A stretch of 64,000 nucleotides of DNA from Bergeyella porcorum (lineage in GTDB: Bacteria > Bacteroidota > Bacteroidia > Flavobacteriales > Weeksellaceae), in assembly GCF_042427575.1 (NCBI RefSeq), contig NZ_JBHMFD010000012.1:124001-188000 (forward strand). Reading direction: 5' to 3'. Positions 1 to 6,839 of the stretch are shown here, piece by piece. The position numbers were made by a program, and so were the translations under genes. The notes under the pieces were generated by a model. The model ran no database searches. It was given only the letters and a program-made list of their open reading frames with translations, and was not told where the DNA came from. How positions within the stretch are numbered: the stretch's first letter is position 1; each line of letters begins with the position of its first letter.

Positions 1-171
1 ATGGCATTAGGTGATAGAATATATATATCTTCTAATCCAGATGGATTATTCTTGTCTTATTCACCAAAAGAAGATTATGGAATTATATGTTATTGGGACT
101 TGTCTAAACCTTATCTAAAAGACCAAAGTGATAAGTTAAAAGAATTTTTGTACAATTTAATGAATAAGTAA
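1..171 (+). CDS. short hypothetical phage protein (possibly 5'-truncated)
   Basis: An open frame of 56 codons begins with ATG at the very first base of the window and ends in TAA. The reading frame may continue upstream of the window, so the start is not secure. The product is polar, with a mixed charged C-terminus and no membrane segment or recognised motif. It lies 13 bases before the next small gene on the same strand, as expected for the accessory genes near a phage replication region. I do not recognise it. Confidence 0.4.
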   Translation: MALGDRIYISSNPDGLFLSYSPKEDYGIICYWDLSKPYLKDQSDKLKEFLYNLMNK

Positions 172-184
172 AACCACTATTGTG

Positions 185-448
185 ATGACAAAAGAAACAT
201 TCAACTTCGAAAACTTCCTTTCTGAAAATGGATATGAAAAGGAGGTTATAAATGACGGAAACGGAGAGGTGTATGCTATCATATACCAAAAAGAAGTAGC
301 AGAAAAAAGATGGAATGCTATTACTTTTCATAACAACGGGAAGATTACCGCTTCATCCCATTATGGGGTATTAGAGTTTCTGGATGCTGATATTCCAACT
401 AAGGAAAACACCGCTAGGGAAATTCTAAAAGCTATAGAAAAAGTGTAA
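185..448 (+). CDS. hypothetical phage protein, 87 aa
   Basis: This small gene starts at ATG 185; a GTG three bases earlier is the alternative. The product has alternating charged and hydrophobic residues, no signal peptide and no membrane helix, and I recognise no motif. It sits between another small phage gene and the promoter that drives ssb. It is probably a cytoplasmic accessory protein of the phage replication region, but that is inference from position only. Confidence 0.5.
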   Translation: MTKETFNFENFLSENGYEKEVINDGNGEVYAIIYQKEVAEKRWNAITFHNNGKITASSHYGVLEFLDADIPTKENTAREILKAIEKV

Positions 449-463
449 TTTCTCTTGTTAAAA

Positions 464-495
464 TTTGTATCTATCTGCTACAATTAGTAATTTTG
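464..495 (+). promoter_or_regulatory. phage promoter 1 with dyad spacer, drives ssb
   Basis: A Bacteroidota-type promoter: TTTG at 464-467, 20 nt, then TAATTTTG (TAnnTTTG box) at 488-495. The spacer holds the 19-bp element TTGTATCTATCTGCTACAA (465-483), whose ends TTGTA/TACAA are inverted repeats. The same 19 bp recur at 1640 and 11797 with the same relation to a -7 box, and inverted at 9011. The fixed spacer suggests binding by a phage regulator (inference). Confidence 0.75.
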
Positions 496-519
496 AAAAT
501 CCTTAAAAATTAGAAAACT

Positions 520-957
520 ATGCTAAATTGCACCATAGCAGGAAACATCACAAAAGATGCTACTGCACAAGAAGTGAACACTTCAAATGGGGTTATATAT
601 GCTATTCGTTTCACAATAGCAATAAATGATAAATTTGGAGACAAAGAAAACTCCTCTTTTATCCCTTGTACCTATTGGGCAAAATCTGATAAAATCGTTC
701 CTCACTTAACCAAAGGGAAAGCTATTATCGCTCAAATCGATTGGTATTCTAATACAGAACACGAGGGACGATGGTGGCAAGATTTTAGAGTGAGAAAAAT
801 AGATTTTCAGAGCGGAAAACAGCAAAGTACGCCGCCGCCGCTTAATCCCCCTCTTGGGGTAAATACAGGACCAGAGGTGGTAACTCCAAATAATACAGAA
901 TCTGTAACACCAGAAAATCCATTTGGAGACGATGATGATGATGATTTGCCATTTTGA
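520..957 (+). CDS. ssb: single-stranded DNA-binding protein
   Basis: This is a phage-encoded SSB of 145 aa. The first ~100 residues form an OB-fold domain: an N-terminal strand resembling the usual SSB start, an internal stretch with IPCTYWAKSD corresponding to the SSB core, and a WWQDFRVRKIDF strand near residue 85-95. A proline/threonine-rich linker follows, and the protein ends in six aspartates plus LPF, the acidic SSB tip that recruits partner proteins. It would coat ssDNA during phage replication. It follows promoter 1 directly and precedes the DnaA-like/nuclease fusion gene, which fits a replication module. Confidence 0.9.
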   Translation: MLNCTIAGNITKDATAQEVNTSNGVIYAIRFTIAINDKFGDKENSSFIPCTYWAKSDKIVPHLTKGKAIIAQIDWYSNTEHEGRWWQDFRVRKIDFQSGKQQSTPPPLNPPLGVNTGPEVVTPNNTESVTPENPFGDDDDDDLPF

Positions 958-1005
958 AGTGGATGAGAAAATACAAGCAATGATGAGTTTTTATGATATT
1001 TTGAA

Positions 1006-1638
1006 ATGAATAGAGAAAACCTGAATAAAATAACAAAAGCAGTAGTGTCTACATCTGGACTTACGATTAGAGAGATAAAATCAAAATCGCGAGAACAAAA
1101 CAAAGTATTCGCAAGGATGATTATTTCTCTTATTGCTTGCGAAACCTATTCAGTATCTCAAACGGAAATTGCTGATTTTCTAAAAATTAATCAGCAATCC
1201 GTTTCTCATTATCTCGAAACCATAAAAAACGAAATACGACACAATAAAGAACTTTCCAAGCAATACGAAAACACTCTTCTACATCTCTATAAAACAAAGA
1301 GAAATCAACAAAACACAAAGAAAGATTATACAGGATTTTTAAACTACTGCGAAAAACACTTGGGAATTGCTCCTGTAATGGAACTCAAATTTCACCCAAA
1401 AAGAAGATGGCGTTTTGATTTTGCCTTTCCAAAATACAGAATAGCAGTAGAGGTAGAAGGGGGTATTTGGACAGGTGGAAGACATACTAGAGGAAAGGGA
1501 TTTTTTAATGATATGGAAAAATACAACGAAGCTACATCTGATGGTTGGTCAGTTTTGCGAGTTATTCCGAACCAACTTGAATCTAAACAAACAATCAACT
1601 GGATACAACGAACAATAGAGTCAAAAAATTTAAATTAA
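1006..1638 (+). CDS. DnaA domain IV-like HTH fused to a VRR-NUC/Vsr-like nuclease
   Basis: The 210-aa product has two parts. Residues ~10-75 look like DnaA domain IV: a KSREQNKVFAR helix and then a helix-turn-helix around EIADFLKINQQSVSHYL, although the DnaA-box signature (usually GRDHTTV-like) is changed to INQQSVS. Residues ~105-205 resemble small phage restriction-fold endonucleases: RWRFDFAFP, then VEVEGGIW with acidic residues, then GRHTRGKGF, and a DGWSVLRVIP strand. A role in origin binding, recombination or nicking is inferred; the nuclease call rests on the D-(x)n-ExEGG pattern. It is in the same direction as ssb, 48 bases downstream. Confidence 0.7.
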   Translation: MNRENLNKITKAVVSTSGLTIREIKSKSREQNKVFARMIISLIACETYSVSQTEIADFLKINQQSVSHYLETIKNEIRHNKELSKQYENTLLHLYKTKRNQQNTKKDYTGFLNYCEKHLGIAPVMELKFHPKRRWRFDFAFPKYRIAVEVEGGIWTGGRHTRGKGFFNDMEKYNEATSDGWSVLRVIPNQLESKQTINWIQRTIESKNLN

Positions 1639-1639
1639 A

Positions 1640-1672
1640 TTGTATCTATCTGCTACAATTTGTTTATATTTG
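1640..1672 (+). promoter_or_regulatory. phage promoter 2 with the same dyad spacer
   Basis: The 19-bp element TTGTATCTATCTGCTACAA at 1640-1658 is followed by the -7 box TATATTTG at 1665-1672, with 22 nt between TTG and the box. It lies just after the nuclease stop codon and about 30 nt before the next gene. It should drive the 93-aa gene, the tRNA cluster and the Acb2-like gene. Confidence 0.75.
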
Positions 1673-1702
1673 TATCTCAAAATCAACTTGTAATAAAAAA
1701 AT

Positions 1703-1984
1703 ATGGCAAAATTAATTGGTGTGTTTGTGGTTGCTTCCGTGTTAAGCAACAAACTGAATGAAGATAAAAAAGATGTTACACTTTTAGCATCAGATAAAGC
1801 ATCAGAAAACAAAGAACTTTGGGATAACATCTCTACTGGCTCCATTTCTCTTTCTGCTTTAAAACCAGAGATTGAATTGGAGGAAGGTGCAGAGTATAGA
1901 GTGGAAATTTCCAAAGTAGAAACAAAAGACAAAGCTGCAGAAGACAAAGGTAAAGTAGCAGAAACAAAAGACAAAAAAGAATAA
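1703..1984 (+). CDS. hypothetical charged phage protein, 93 aa
   Basis: First gene after promoter 2. The N-terminal half contains a short hydrophobic stretch (GVFVVASVL) that is too short and polar-flanked to call a signal peptide. The C-terminal third is a lysine/glutamate/aspartate-rich tail built from near-repeats of ETKDK and EDKGK, probably unstructured. I recognise no family. Its position directly ahead of the phage tRNAs suggests an accessory gene expressed with them. Confidence 0.55.
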   Translation: MAKLIGVFVVASVLSNKLNEDKKDVTLLASDKASENKELWDNISTGSISLSALKPEIELEEGAEYRVEISKVETKDKAAEDKGKVAETKDKKE

Positions 1985-1990
1985 TAGAAG

Positions 1991-2114
1991 GAGGTAGTGG
2001 CGGAATTGATATACGCTCAATTAGTTAGATGTGTTATACTTAACCGTTAAAGTCGGGCAGTTGAGATAACTAATGAAATATCACATCGTGCAGGTTCGAA
2101 TCCTGCCTACTTCT
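1991..2114 (+). tRNA. aberrant tRNA (Leu-like ends) with ~40 nt excess in the anticodon region
   Basis: The acceptor strands 1991-1997 and 2107-2113 pair over all 7 positions (one G-U). The T arm is canonical: stem 2090-2094/2102-2106 around TTCGAAT. The 5' side has TGGCGGAATTGATATACGC, typical of a type II (Leu) D arm. The part between D and T arms is ~73 nt instead of ~32, and I find no 5-7-5 anticodon hairpin in it. It contains competing stems instead: 2020-2027 with 2067-2074 (8 bp) and 2028-2033 with 2082-2087 (6 bp). It may be an inactivated tRNA, one with an insertion, or a tRNA-like RNA. Confidence 0.5.
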
Positions 2115-2139
2115 CAAAACATTATTAAAATAATTTATT

Positions 2140-2367
2140 ATGCAAACATTAGGAGAAAAAAGATGTGGAGTGTATAGTAGTGTCGAATCTGTAGTTATAA
2201 AATCAGCAAGAAAGAAAATCGCTGAACTAATTGATGGTCTTGAAAAAGAACGAGGAGACAAAAATACAACGCCAGCAAGTGCAGAAAAGCAACGATTAAT
2301 TTCTATCGCTCAAACAAAATTAGAGGAAGCTTGTATGTTCACAGTTAAAACTCTCTATGAAAAATAA
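2140..2367 (+). CDS. Acb2/Tad1-hairpin-like cyclic-nucleotide sponge (anti-CBASS)
   Basis: The 75-aa product is two helices with a polar linker. The C-terminal helix, ISIAQTKLEEACMFTVKTL (residues ~52-71), matches the helix typical of the Acb2/Tad1 hairpin family (A-x-TKLEEA-x-MW/F-x-KA-like). The upstream helix IKSARKKIAELIDGLEKE is amphipathic. Acb2 proteins are phage proteins that bind and sequester cyclic oligonucleotide messengers of CBASS and related defence systems; that activity is family knowledge, not shown here. The gene lies between the aberrant tRNA and tRNA-Cys, so protein and tRNAs probably share a transcript from promoter 2. Confidence 0.65.
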   Translation: MQTLGEKRCGVYSSVESVVIKSARKKIAELIDGLEKERGDKNTTPASAEKQRLISIAQTKLEEACMFTVKTLYEK

Positions 2368-2417
2368 TAGCTGATATATATAGTCCTAAAAACGCTTATG
2401 TAGAAAGTCTATAACTT

Positions 2418-2491
2418 GCTAATGTGGTCCGAGATGGTTAGGCGTTCCGTTGCAAGCGGAAATTACAACGGTTCGAGTCCGTTCATTAGCT
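2418..2491 (+). tRNA. tRNA-Cys(GCA), phage-encoded
   Basis: A complete cloverleaf: acceptor 2418-2424 pairs perfectly with 2484-2490; anticodon stem 2445-2449/2457-2461 encloses loop TTGCAAG with anticodon GCA; T stem 2467-2471/2479-2483 encloses TTCGAGT. The discriminator is U, as usual for tRNA-Cys. CCA is not encoded. Confidence 0.9.
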
Positions 2492-2518
2492 CAAAAGGAT
2501 AAATGGAAATATAGAACA

Positions 2519-2591
2519 TACGCTTTCGTATATTAGGATAGGACATTAGATTTAAAATCTGAAAAGACGGGTTCGAATCCCGTAAGCGTAG
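2519..2591 (+). tRNA. tRNA with anticodon UAA (Leu codon UUA), short variable loop
   Basis: Acceptor 2519-2525 pairs with 2584-2590; anticodon stem 2546-2550/2558-2562 encloses TTTAAAA, so the anticodon is UAA; T stem 2567-2571/2579-2583 encloses TTCGAAT. By codon it would be tRNA-Leu, yet the variable loop is only ~4 nt and the base at the discriminator position is G, whereas bacterial tRNA-Leu has a long variable arm and A73. The amino acid it carries is therefore uncertain. Confidence 0.75.
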
Positions 2592-2626
2592 CAATCTTCT
2601 TTCATATTAGATTTGGTTAGTTTTTG

Positions 2627-2659
2627 TCCGGCTGGCGGTTTGCCGGTCGGATTTTTTTT
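2627..2659 (+). terminator. rho-independent terminator after the phage tRNA cluster
   Basis: A 10-bp stem (2627-2636 with 2642-2651, two G-U pairs) and loop GGTTT is followed by eight T residues. It closes the promoter 2 transcript after the third tRNA and separates it from the ParB-like genes. Confidence 0.85.
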
Positions 2660-2698
2660 GAAAGAAAAACGAACGAATGAACAATCAAAAAGAAATAT

Positions 2699-3301
2699 AT
2701 GGCAAAACAAAAAATAATTCAAAGTGAGTTAAAATCAATCCCTATATCGGAGTTGGTAGAAAATAGCGTGAATCCGAATGTACATCCAGAAGCACAGATA
2801 AAAGCTATAGCGGAAAGTATTGAGCGTTACGGGCAGTATTACCCTATCATCTGTGATGAGAATTATAACATACTCTGCGGACACGGAAAGAAAAAGGCAT
2901 TAGAGTATCGTGGAGAAACATTTGCGGAGGTAAGAATTATCAGCGGTCTTTCTGAAAAGCAAAAGAAGAAGCTTCTTATAGAAGACAACAAGATTCAGTC
3001 TTTATCTTATACCAATTATGATAAAGTAGAAGAAATTATCCGAGATATTGGAGATACGGATATCATCGGATTTCCAACGGAGTTTCTTAACACAATTATC
3101 AATGAAATTTCGGTTGATAATATGGGAGTAGATTTTTCTCAACCAGCAAGAGTAGAAGATGTATTTGATACAAATACTCAAACTCCAGAAGTAAAAGAAA
3201 AATTGGAAAAACAAAACAATGAGGTAGAAAGCTTTGAAAGTGGAATGCAGCAAGCTCATACCATTGTTTGTCCTCATTGTAATAAAGAATTTACACCATA
3301 A
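2699..3301 (+). CDS. ParB/Srx-fold protein with C-terminal zinc finger
   Basis: The 200-aa product begins with a ParB-like N-terminal domain (residues ~12-100): ISELVENSVNPN, helix EAQIKAIAESIERYGQ, strand PIICDENYNILCGHGKKKAL, where GHGKKKAL corresponds to the phosphate-binding G-x-H/R-R box of ParB nuclease-type domains. A poorly conserved middle follows, and the end has a CPHCNKEF zinc-finger half. Such proteins occur next to terminase and methylase genes in phages and may act as nucleases or NTP-dependent DNA-binding regulators; the exact role is unknown. Its stop codon overlaps the next start by one base (TAATG). Confidence 0.7.
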   Translation: MAKQKIIQSELKSIPISELVENSVNPNVHPEAQIKAIAESIERYGQYYPIICDENYNILCGHGKKKALEYRGETFAEVRIISGLSEKQKKKLLIEDNKIQSLSYTNYDKVEEIIRDIGDTDIIGFPTEFLNTIINEISVDNMGVDFSQPARVEDVFDTNTQTPEVKEKLEKQNNEVESFESGMQQAHTIVCPHCNKEFTP

Positions 3302-3825
3302 TGGAACAAAAAAGAGATTTATTCAAACCGTTGAAAGAAATTCAGTTTGTAGATAGAAACTTACTGAAAGCAAATGACTATAACCCAAATAAGGTTTTAG
3401 AAAACAATCTACAACTACTTATTCAATCTATTCTTACAAACGGGTTCTGCTTTCCTATAGTATGTCGTCCAGATATGACCATAATAGATGGCTTTCATAG
3501 ATGGACAGTATCTGGGAGAGAGCCACTCAAAACACTTTTAGGAGGTAAGGTGCCTATTGTGATTGTAGCTCACGAAGATGAAAGTAAGAATGTTTATGGC
3601 ACTATTACTTTTAACCGTGCGAGAGGTACCCATTTACTGGAACCGATGGAGAAAATCGTGAAAGACTTGTTAGATAAAGGAAAATCTATTGAGGAAATTT
3701 CCAAAGAAACAGGGATGAGGAATGAGGAAATTTTTAGATTATCTAAATTGGATAGAGAAGGATTTCTAAAAGTAATGGCAAGGCGACAAACTTATAATAA
3801 AGCAGAAGTAATACGAAGAGCGTGA
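3301..3825 (+). CDS. IbrB-like ParB-fold protein (copy 1)
   Basis: This 174-aa ParB-fold protein is of the type paired with PAPS-reductase-like IbrA. Visible motifs are GFCFPIV (residues ~48-54), IIDGFHRWTVSGR (~61-73) and FNRARGTH (~103-110). The C-terminus (~118-160) holds a helix-turn-helix-like segment, SIEEISKETGMRNEEIFRLS. IbrB was named as a regulator of prophage gene expression in E. coli; the biochemistry is not settled. The partner gene begins with GTG inside the last codons (GTGA overlap), so the two are translationally coupled. A second, diverged pair lies at 32526-34240. Confidence 0.7.
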   Translation: MEQKRDLFKPLKEIQFVDRNLLKANDYNPNKVLENNLQLLIQSILTNGFCFPIVCRPDMTIIDGFHRWTVSGREPLKTLLGGKVPIVIVAHEDESKNVYGTITFNRARGTHLLEPMEKIVKDLLDKGKSIEEISKETGMRNEEIFRLSKLDREGFLKVMARRQTYNKAEVIRRA

Positions 3826-4892
3826 TTAGAAAAAATTATAACATAGATGTGGTAAAGGCAGCTGAAAGGCGTGTCTTGGAAACCTTTAATAAAAACCAAT
3901 ATGTATCAATGTCTTTCTCTGGTGGGAAAGATAGCATTTGCCTTGCCAATGTGGTCCTAAAGACAATGATAAAGTACAATATTGATTTTTCCCGTCTTAT
4001 TGTAATTTTCTTTGATGAAGAAGCTATTTATCCTGATATAGAAAAAATAACGCTGCATTGGCGAAATGTATTTCTTTCTCACGGAGCTAAATTTTATTGG
4101 TTTTGTTTGCCTATCAAGCATTTTAATTGTTGTAATAGACTTTCTAATGATGAAAGTTTCATTTGTTGGGAGCCTGGTAAATCGAATGTATGGGTGCGTG
4201 AAATGCCCAAATTTGCTATAAGAAATCACGCTAAATTCAAGATGGGAATGTCTTACCAACAGTTTGGAGAGAAAATATTTAAAAATACACCACAAATTGT
4301 AGGTTTAAGAGTTGCTGAAAGTGTGCAGCGTTTGGGTTCTATTGCAGGTATTACAAAATCTAATTTTGTCTATCCTCTATATGATTGGAAAGATGATGAT
4401 GTTTGGCTTTATATCCAACGGGAAAACCTTCAATTTCCAGAAACTTATATCTACCTATATAAGGTAGGAGTACAAAGAAATAAACTAAGAATCTCGCAGT
4501 TTTTCTCTATTGATACTATCAAGTCTTTGCCAAAAGTTTTAGAGTTTTATCCTGATTTATACCAAAGGGTAATCCGAAGGGAACCTAACGCAGATTTAGC
4601 ATTTCTTTATTACGAAACAGATATGTTCCGAAGTGCAACACAAGGTAGGAAATTTTCTGAAAAAAAAGATTACAAGAAAATGCTTTTTGATGAGCTGAAA
4701 AAAGCTGCTAAAAATCCTAGTGATTATGCTGACTATGAAACAACAAAAAAGATTGTTTCCAGAATGGTGAAGGACAATTATTCTAATGCTATTTACCAAA
4801 AGGTTTATCAGCTTTTAATTTCTGGTGATCCAAAAAAGAGAGAATATCGTGTACTTATAGGGAAAATAGAAAAAGAAAATAGCTATGGCTAA
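3822..4892 (+). CDS. IbrA-like PAPS reductase-family protein (copy 1)
   Basis: This 356-aa member of the PP-loop/PAPS reductase superfamily has the P-loop FSGGKDS at residues ~32-38, binding ATP-type nucleotides in the family. A FFDEEAIYPD motif follows near residue 65, and a middle GLRVAESVQRLG / FVYPLYDWKDDDVWLYI block (~155-200) is typical of IbrA. The start is GTG at 3822, overlapping the IbrB stop. The substrate is unknown: the superfamily includes sulfonucleotide reductases and the DNA phosphorothioation enzyme DndC, so DNA or nucleotide modification is plausible but unproven. It overlaps the small-terminase gene by 8 bases. Confidence 0.75.
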   Translation: MIRKNYNIDVVKAAERRVLETFNKNQYVSMSFSGGKDSICLANVVLKTMIKYNIDFSRLIVIFFDEEAIYPDIEKITLHWRNVFLSHGAKFYWFCLPIKHFNCCNRLSNDESFICWEPGKSNVWVREMPKFAIRNHAKFKMGMSYQQFGEKIFKNTPQIVGLRVAESVQRLGSIAGITKSNFVYPLYDWKDDDVWLYIQRENLQFPETYIYLYKVGVQRNKLRISQFFSIDTIKSLPKVLEFYPDLYQRVIRREPNADLAFLYYETDMFRSATQGRKFSEKKDYKKMLFDELKKAAKNPSDYADYETTKKIVSRMVKDNYSNAIYQKVYQLLISGDPKKREYRVLIGKIEKENSYG

Positions 4893-5376
4893 AAATGGGA
4901 ATGATAAAGCAACAGAATTACTAGCGCAAGCAGAAGAATTAAGAAGAAAAATACGTGCTCCTAAGCTTAAACCAGAAAATAAACGAAAGCTTCAAAAAGA
5001 ACTAATATTAATTTGCTTAGAGATGAGTTTTGGCATTGTTGGAGCCGCTTGTAAAAATGCAGGAATTGGACGAACAACCTATTATGAGTGGTTTAATAAT
5101 GATTTAGAGTTTAGAGAAAAATGCCAAGAAATTACAGAATCTCAAATTGACTTAGCTGAAGCTGCATTATTCAAGAATATCCAGAAAGGAGACACTACCT
5201 CTATTATTTTTCTTTTAAAATATCGTGGTAAAGATAGGGGGTACGCTAATAAAACCATTATTGAAGGCGATATAAGGCAAACCACTTTAACAGCAGAGGA
5301 AGCTATTGAAAAGCTTAACGATAAAGAATTGAATATGTTAGCTGATATTGGCAGTAAAATATTAAAAAATGAGTAA
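4885..5376 (+). CDS. terminase small subunit (phBC6A51-type)
   Basis: A 163-aa protein with an N-terminal basic helix, then a helix-turn-helix around residues 55-80 (GAACKNAGIGRTTYYEWFNND) that should bind the packaging site. Downstream is the ILFLLKYRGKDRGY-like block (here FLLKYRGKDRGY, ~112-123) common in phage small terminases of this type. It overlaps the large-terminase start by 8 bases. It selects viral DNA for packaging and recruits the large subunit. Confidence 0.85.
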   Translation: MAKNGNDKATELLAQAEELRRKIRAPKLKPENKRKLQKELILICLEMSFGIVGAACKNAGIGRTTYYEWFNNDLEFREKCQEITESQIDLAEAALFKNIQKGDTTSIIFLLKYRGKDRGYANKTIIEGDIRQTTLTAEEAIEKLNDKELNMLADIGSKILKNE

Positions 5377-6838
5377 AGACAAAGACATAAATACGGATGT
5401 TGCTATTGCTGCCTTAGCCAAGGTGTGCAAAATGAATTTTTTCCGATTTGTGCAGGAATTTTGGGAGGAAATAATCCCTGAAACTCCTGTGTATAATTGG
5501 CATATTCCGTATTTGTGTGATGAACTTCAAAAGGTTTCTGAAAATGTTTTTAAGAGAAAAGAGAAACTTTATGATTTACTTATTAATATCCCACCAGGTA
5601 CTACAAAATCAACTATAGTAACTATTATGTGGCCTGCGTGGCTATGGACTATTGATCCAACACTTCGTATTATTTCTAATTCCTATGCTGGGGATATATC
5701 CACTGAGCATTCTATGAAGTCAAGGGATATTATCACTTCTGATAAATATAAACTTCTTTTTCCAGAGGTGGTTTTGAGAAAAGATAAGTCGGGAAAACAA
5801 GCTTATGATAATACCCAAAATGGAGCAAGATATACTACATCTACTGGGGGTGCTATTACGGGTAAACACGCTCATATCATCATCAATGATGACCCGCAAA
5901 ATCCAAAACAGGCAGAATCCGAGGCTCATAGAAAGCAAGCGGAAGACCATACCAAGACCTTAGCTTCAAGGAAGGTAAATAAATCCGTTACTGTAACGGT
6001 AACGGTAATGCAAAGGCTTCATACCAAAGATGTATCGGGGTATTTATTAGAGAAAAAGAGTGATATGTTAAAGCATATCAAACTACCTGCGGAAATTACC
6101 GAGAAAACAAAACCTATTCCCGAAGAGTTATCAAAGCATTATAAAGATAATCTACTTGACCCTATTCGATTAGATAGAAAAGCACTAGAGGAAGCAAAGG
6201 TAGATTTAGGTACGCGTGGGTATAATGGACAATTCTTAGAAAACCCAACTTCAGAGGGCGGTGATATCTTTAAAAAAGAATGGTTTAACATTATTTCTTT
6301 AGATGCGTTTTCTAAGATAAAAAACAGACAAAGAATCCCAGTTCACTTTTTTTTAGACACAGCATATACTGAAAACAATGAGAATGACCCTACGGGTATT
6401 ATCCCAACTTGTAAAATAGGAAATGATTTATATATCCTTGATGCTAGAAAATGGTATAAAGAGTTTCCGGAACTCATTAAGGAAATACCTTCTTATGTTC
6501 TATCTCACGGATATAATGCTACAAGTACTATTAGAATTGAACCAAAAGCATCAGGTAAATCTGTTATCCAAACGCTTAAAAGATTCTCCAAGCTCAATGT
6601 AACGGAAACGCCTACCCCAAAAGAAGATAAAAAAACAAGAGCGTATGCTGCTTCACCATTTGTGGAGTGTGGAAGAGTGTTTTTGGTGGAAGGATTTTGG
6701 AATGAATCGTTTTTAGAAGAGGTATGTGGTTTTCCTAATGCAGAGCACGATGAGTATGTGGATTTACTAGGTTATGCTGTGGATTATCACTTAAACAAAA
6801 ATATTAATTCACAATCACTTACAAATATTTTATGGTAA
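5369..6838 (+). CDS. terminase large subunit
   Basis: The 489-aa packaging motor. The N-terminal ATPase has a Walker A-like NIPPGTTKST (residues ~74-82), an adenine-motif region before it, a Walker B HIIINDDPQ (~168-176) and a coupling region VTVTVMQRLH. The C-terminal RNase H-like nuclease has FFLDTAYT with the first acidic residue (~330), RIEPKASGKS, and the last acidic cluster DEYVDLLGYAVDY near the end. It cuts concatemeric DNA and pumps it through the portal. All main motifs are present, so it looks intact. Confidence 0.93.
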   Translation: MSKDKDINTDVAIAALAKVCKMNFFRFVQEFWEEIIPETPVYNWHIPYLCDELQKVSENVFKRKEKLYDLLINIPPGTTKSTIVTIMWPAWLWTIDPTLRIISNSYAGDISTEHSMKSRDIITSDKYKLLFPEVVLRKDKSGKQAYDNTQNGARYTTSTGGAITGKHAHIIINDDPQNPKQAESEAHRKQAEDHTKTLASRKVNKSVTVTVTVMQRLHTKDVSGYLLEKKSDMLKHIKLPAEITEKTKPIPEELSKHYKDNLLDPIRLDRKALEEAKVDLGTRGYNGQFLENPTSEGGDIFKKEWFNIISLDAFSKIKNRQRIPVHFFLDTAYTENNENDPTGIIPTCKIGNDLYILDARKWYKEFPELIKEIPSYVLSHGYNATSTIRIEPKASGKSVIQTLKRFSKLNVTETPTPKEDKKTRAYAASPFVECGRVFLVEGFWNESFLEEVCGFPNAEHDEYVDLLGYAVDYHLNKNINSQSLTNILW

Positions 6839-6839
6839 A

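Noticed and set aside
807..1103. Minus-strand open frame over ssb
   Set aside because: Antisense shadow of ssb and the next gene; no start context, and the codons mirror the acidic SSB tail.
3822..4892. Naming the PAPS reductase-like genes as DndC (DNA phosphorothioation)
   Set aside because: No DndD, DndE or cysteine desulfurase gene is present, and the sequence blocks match the IbrA type.
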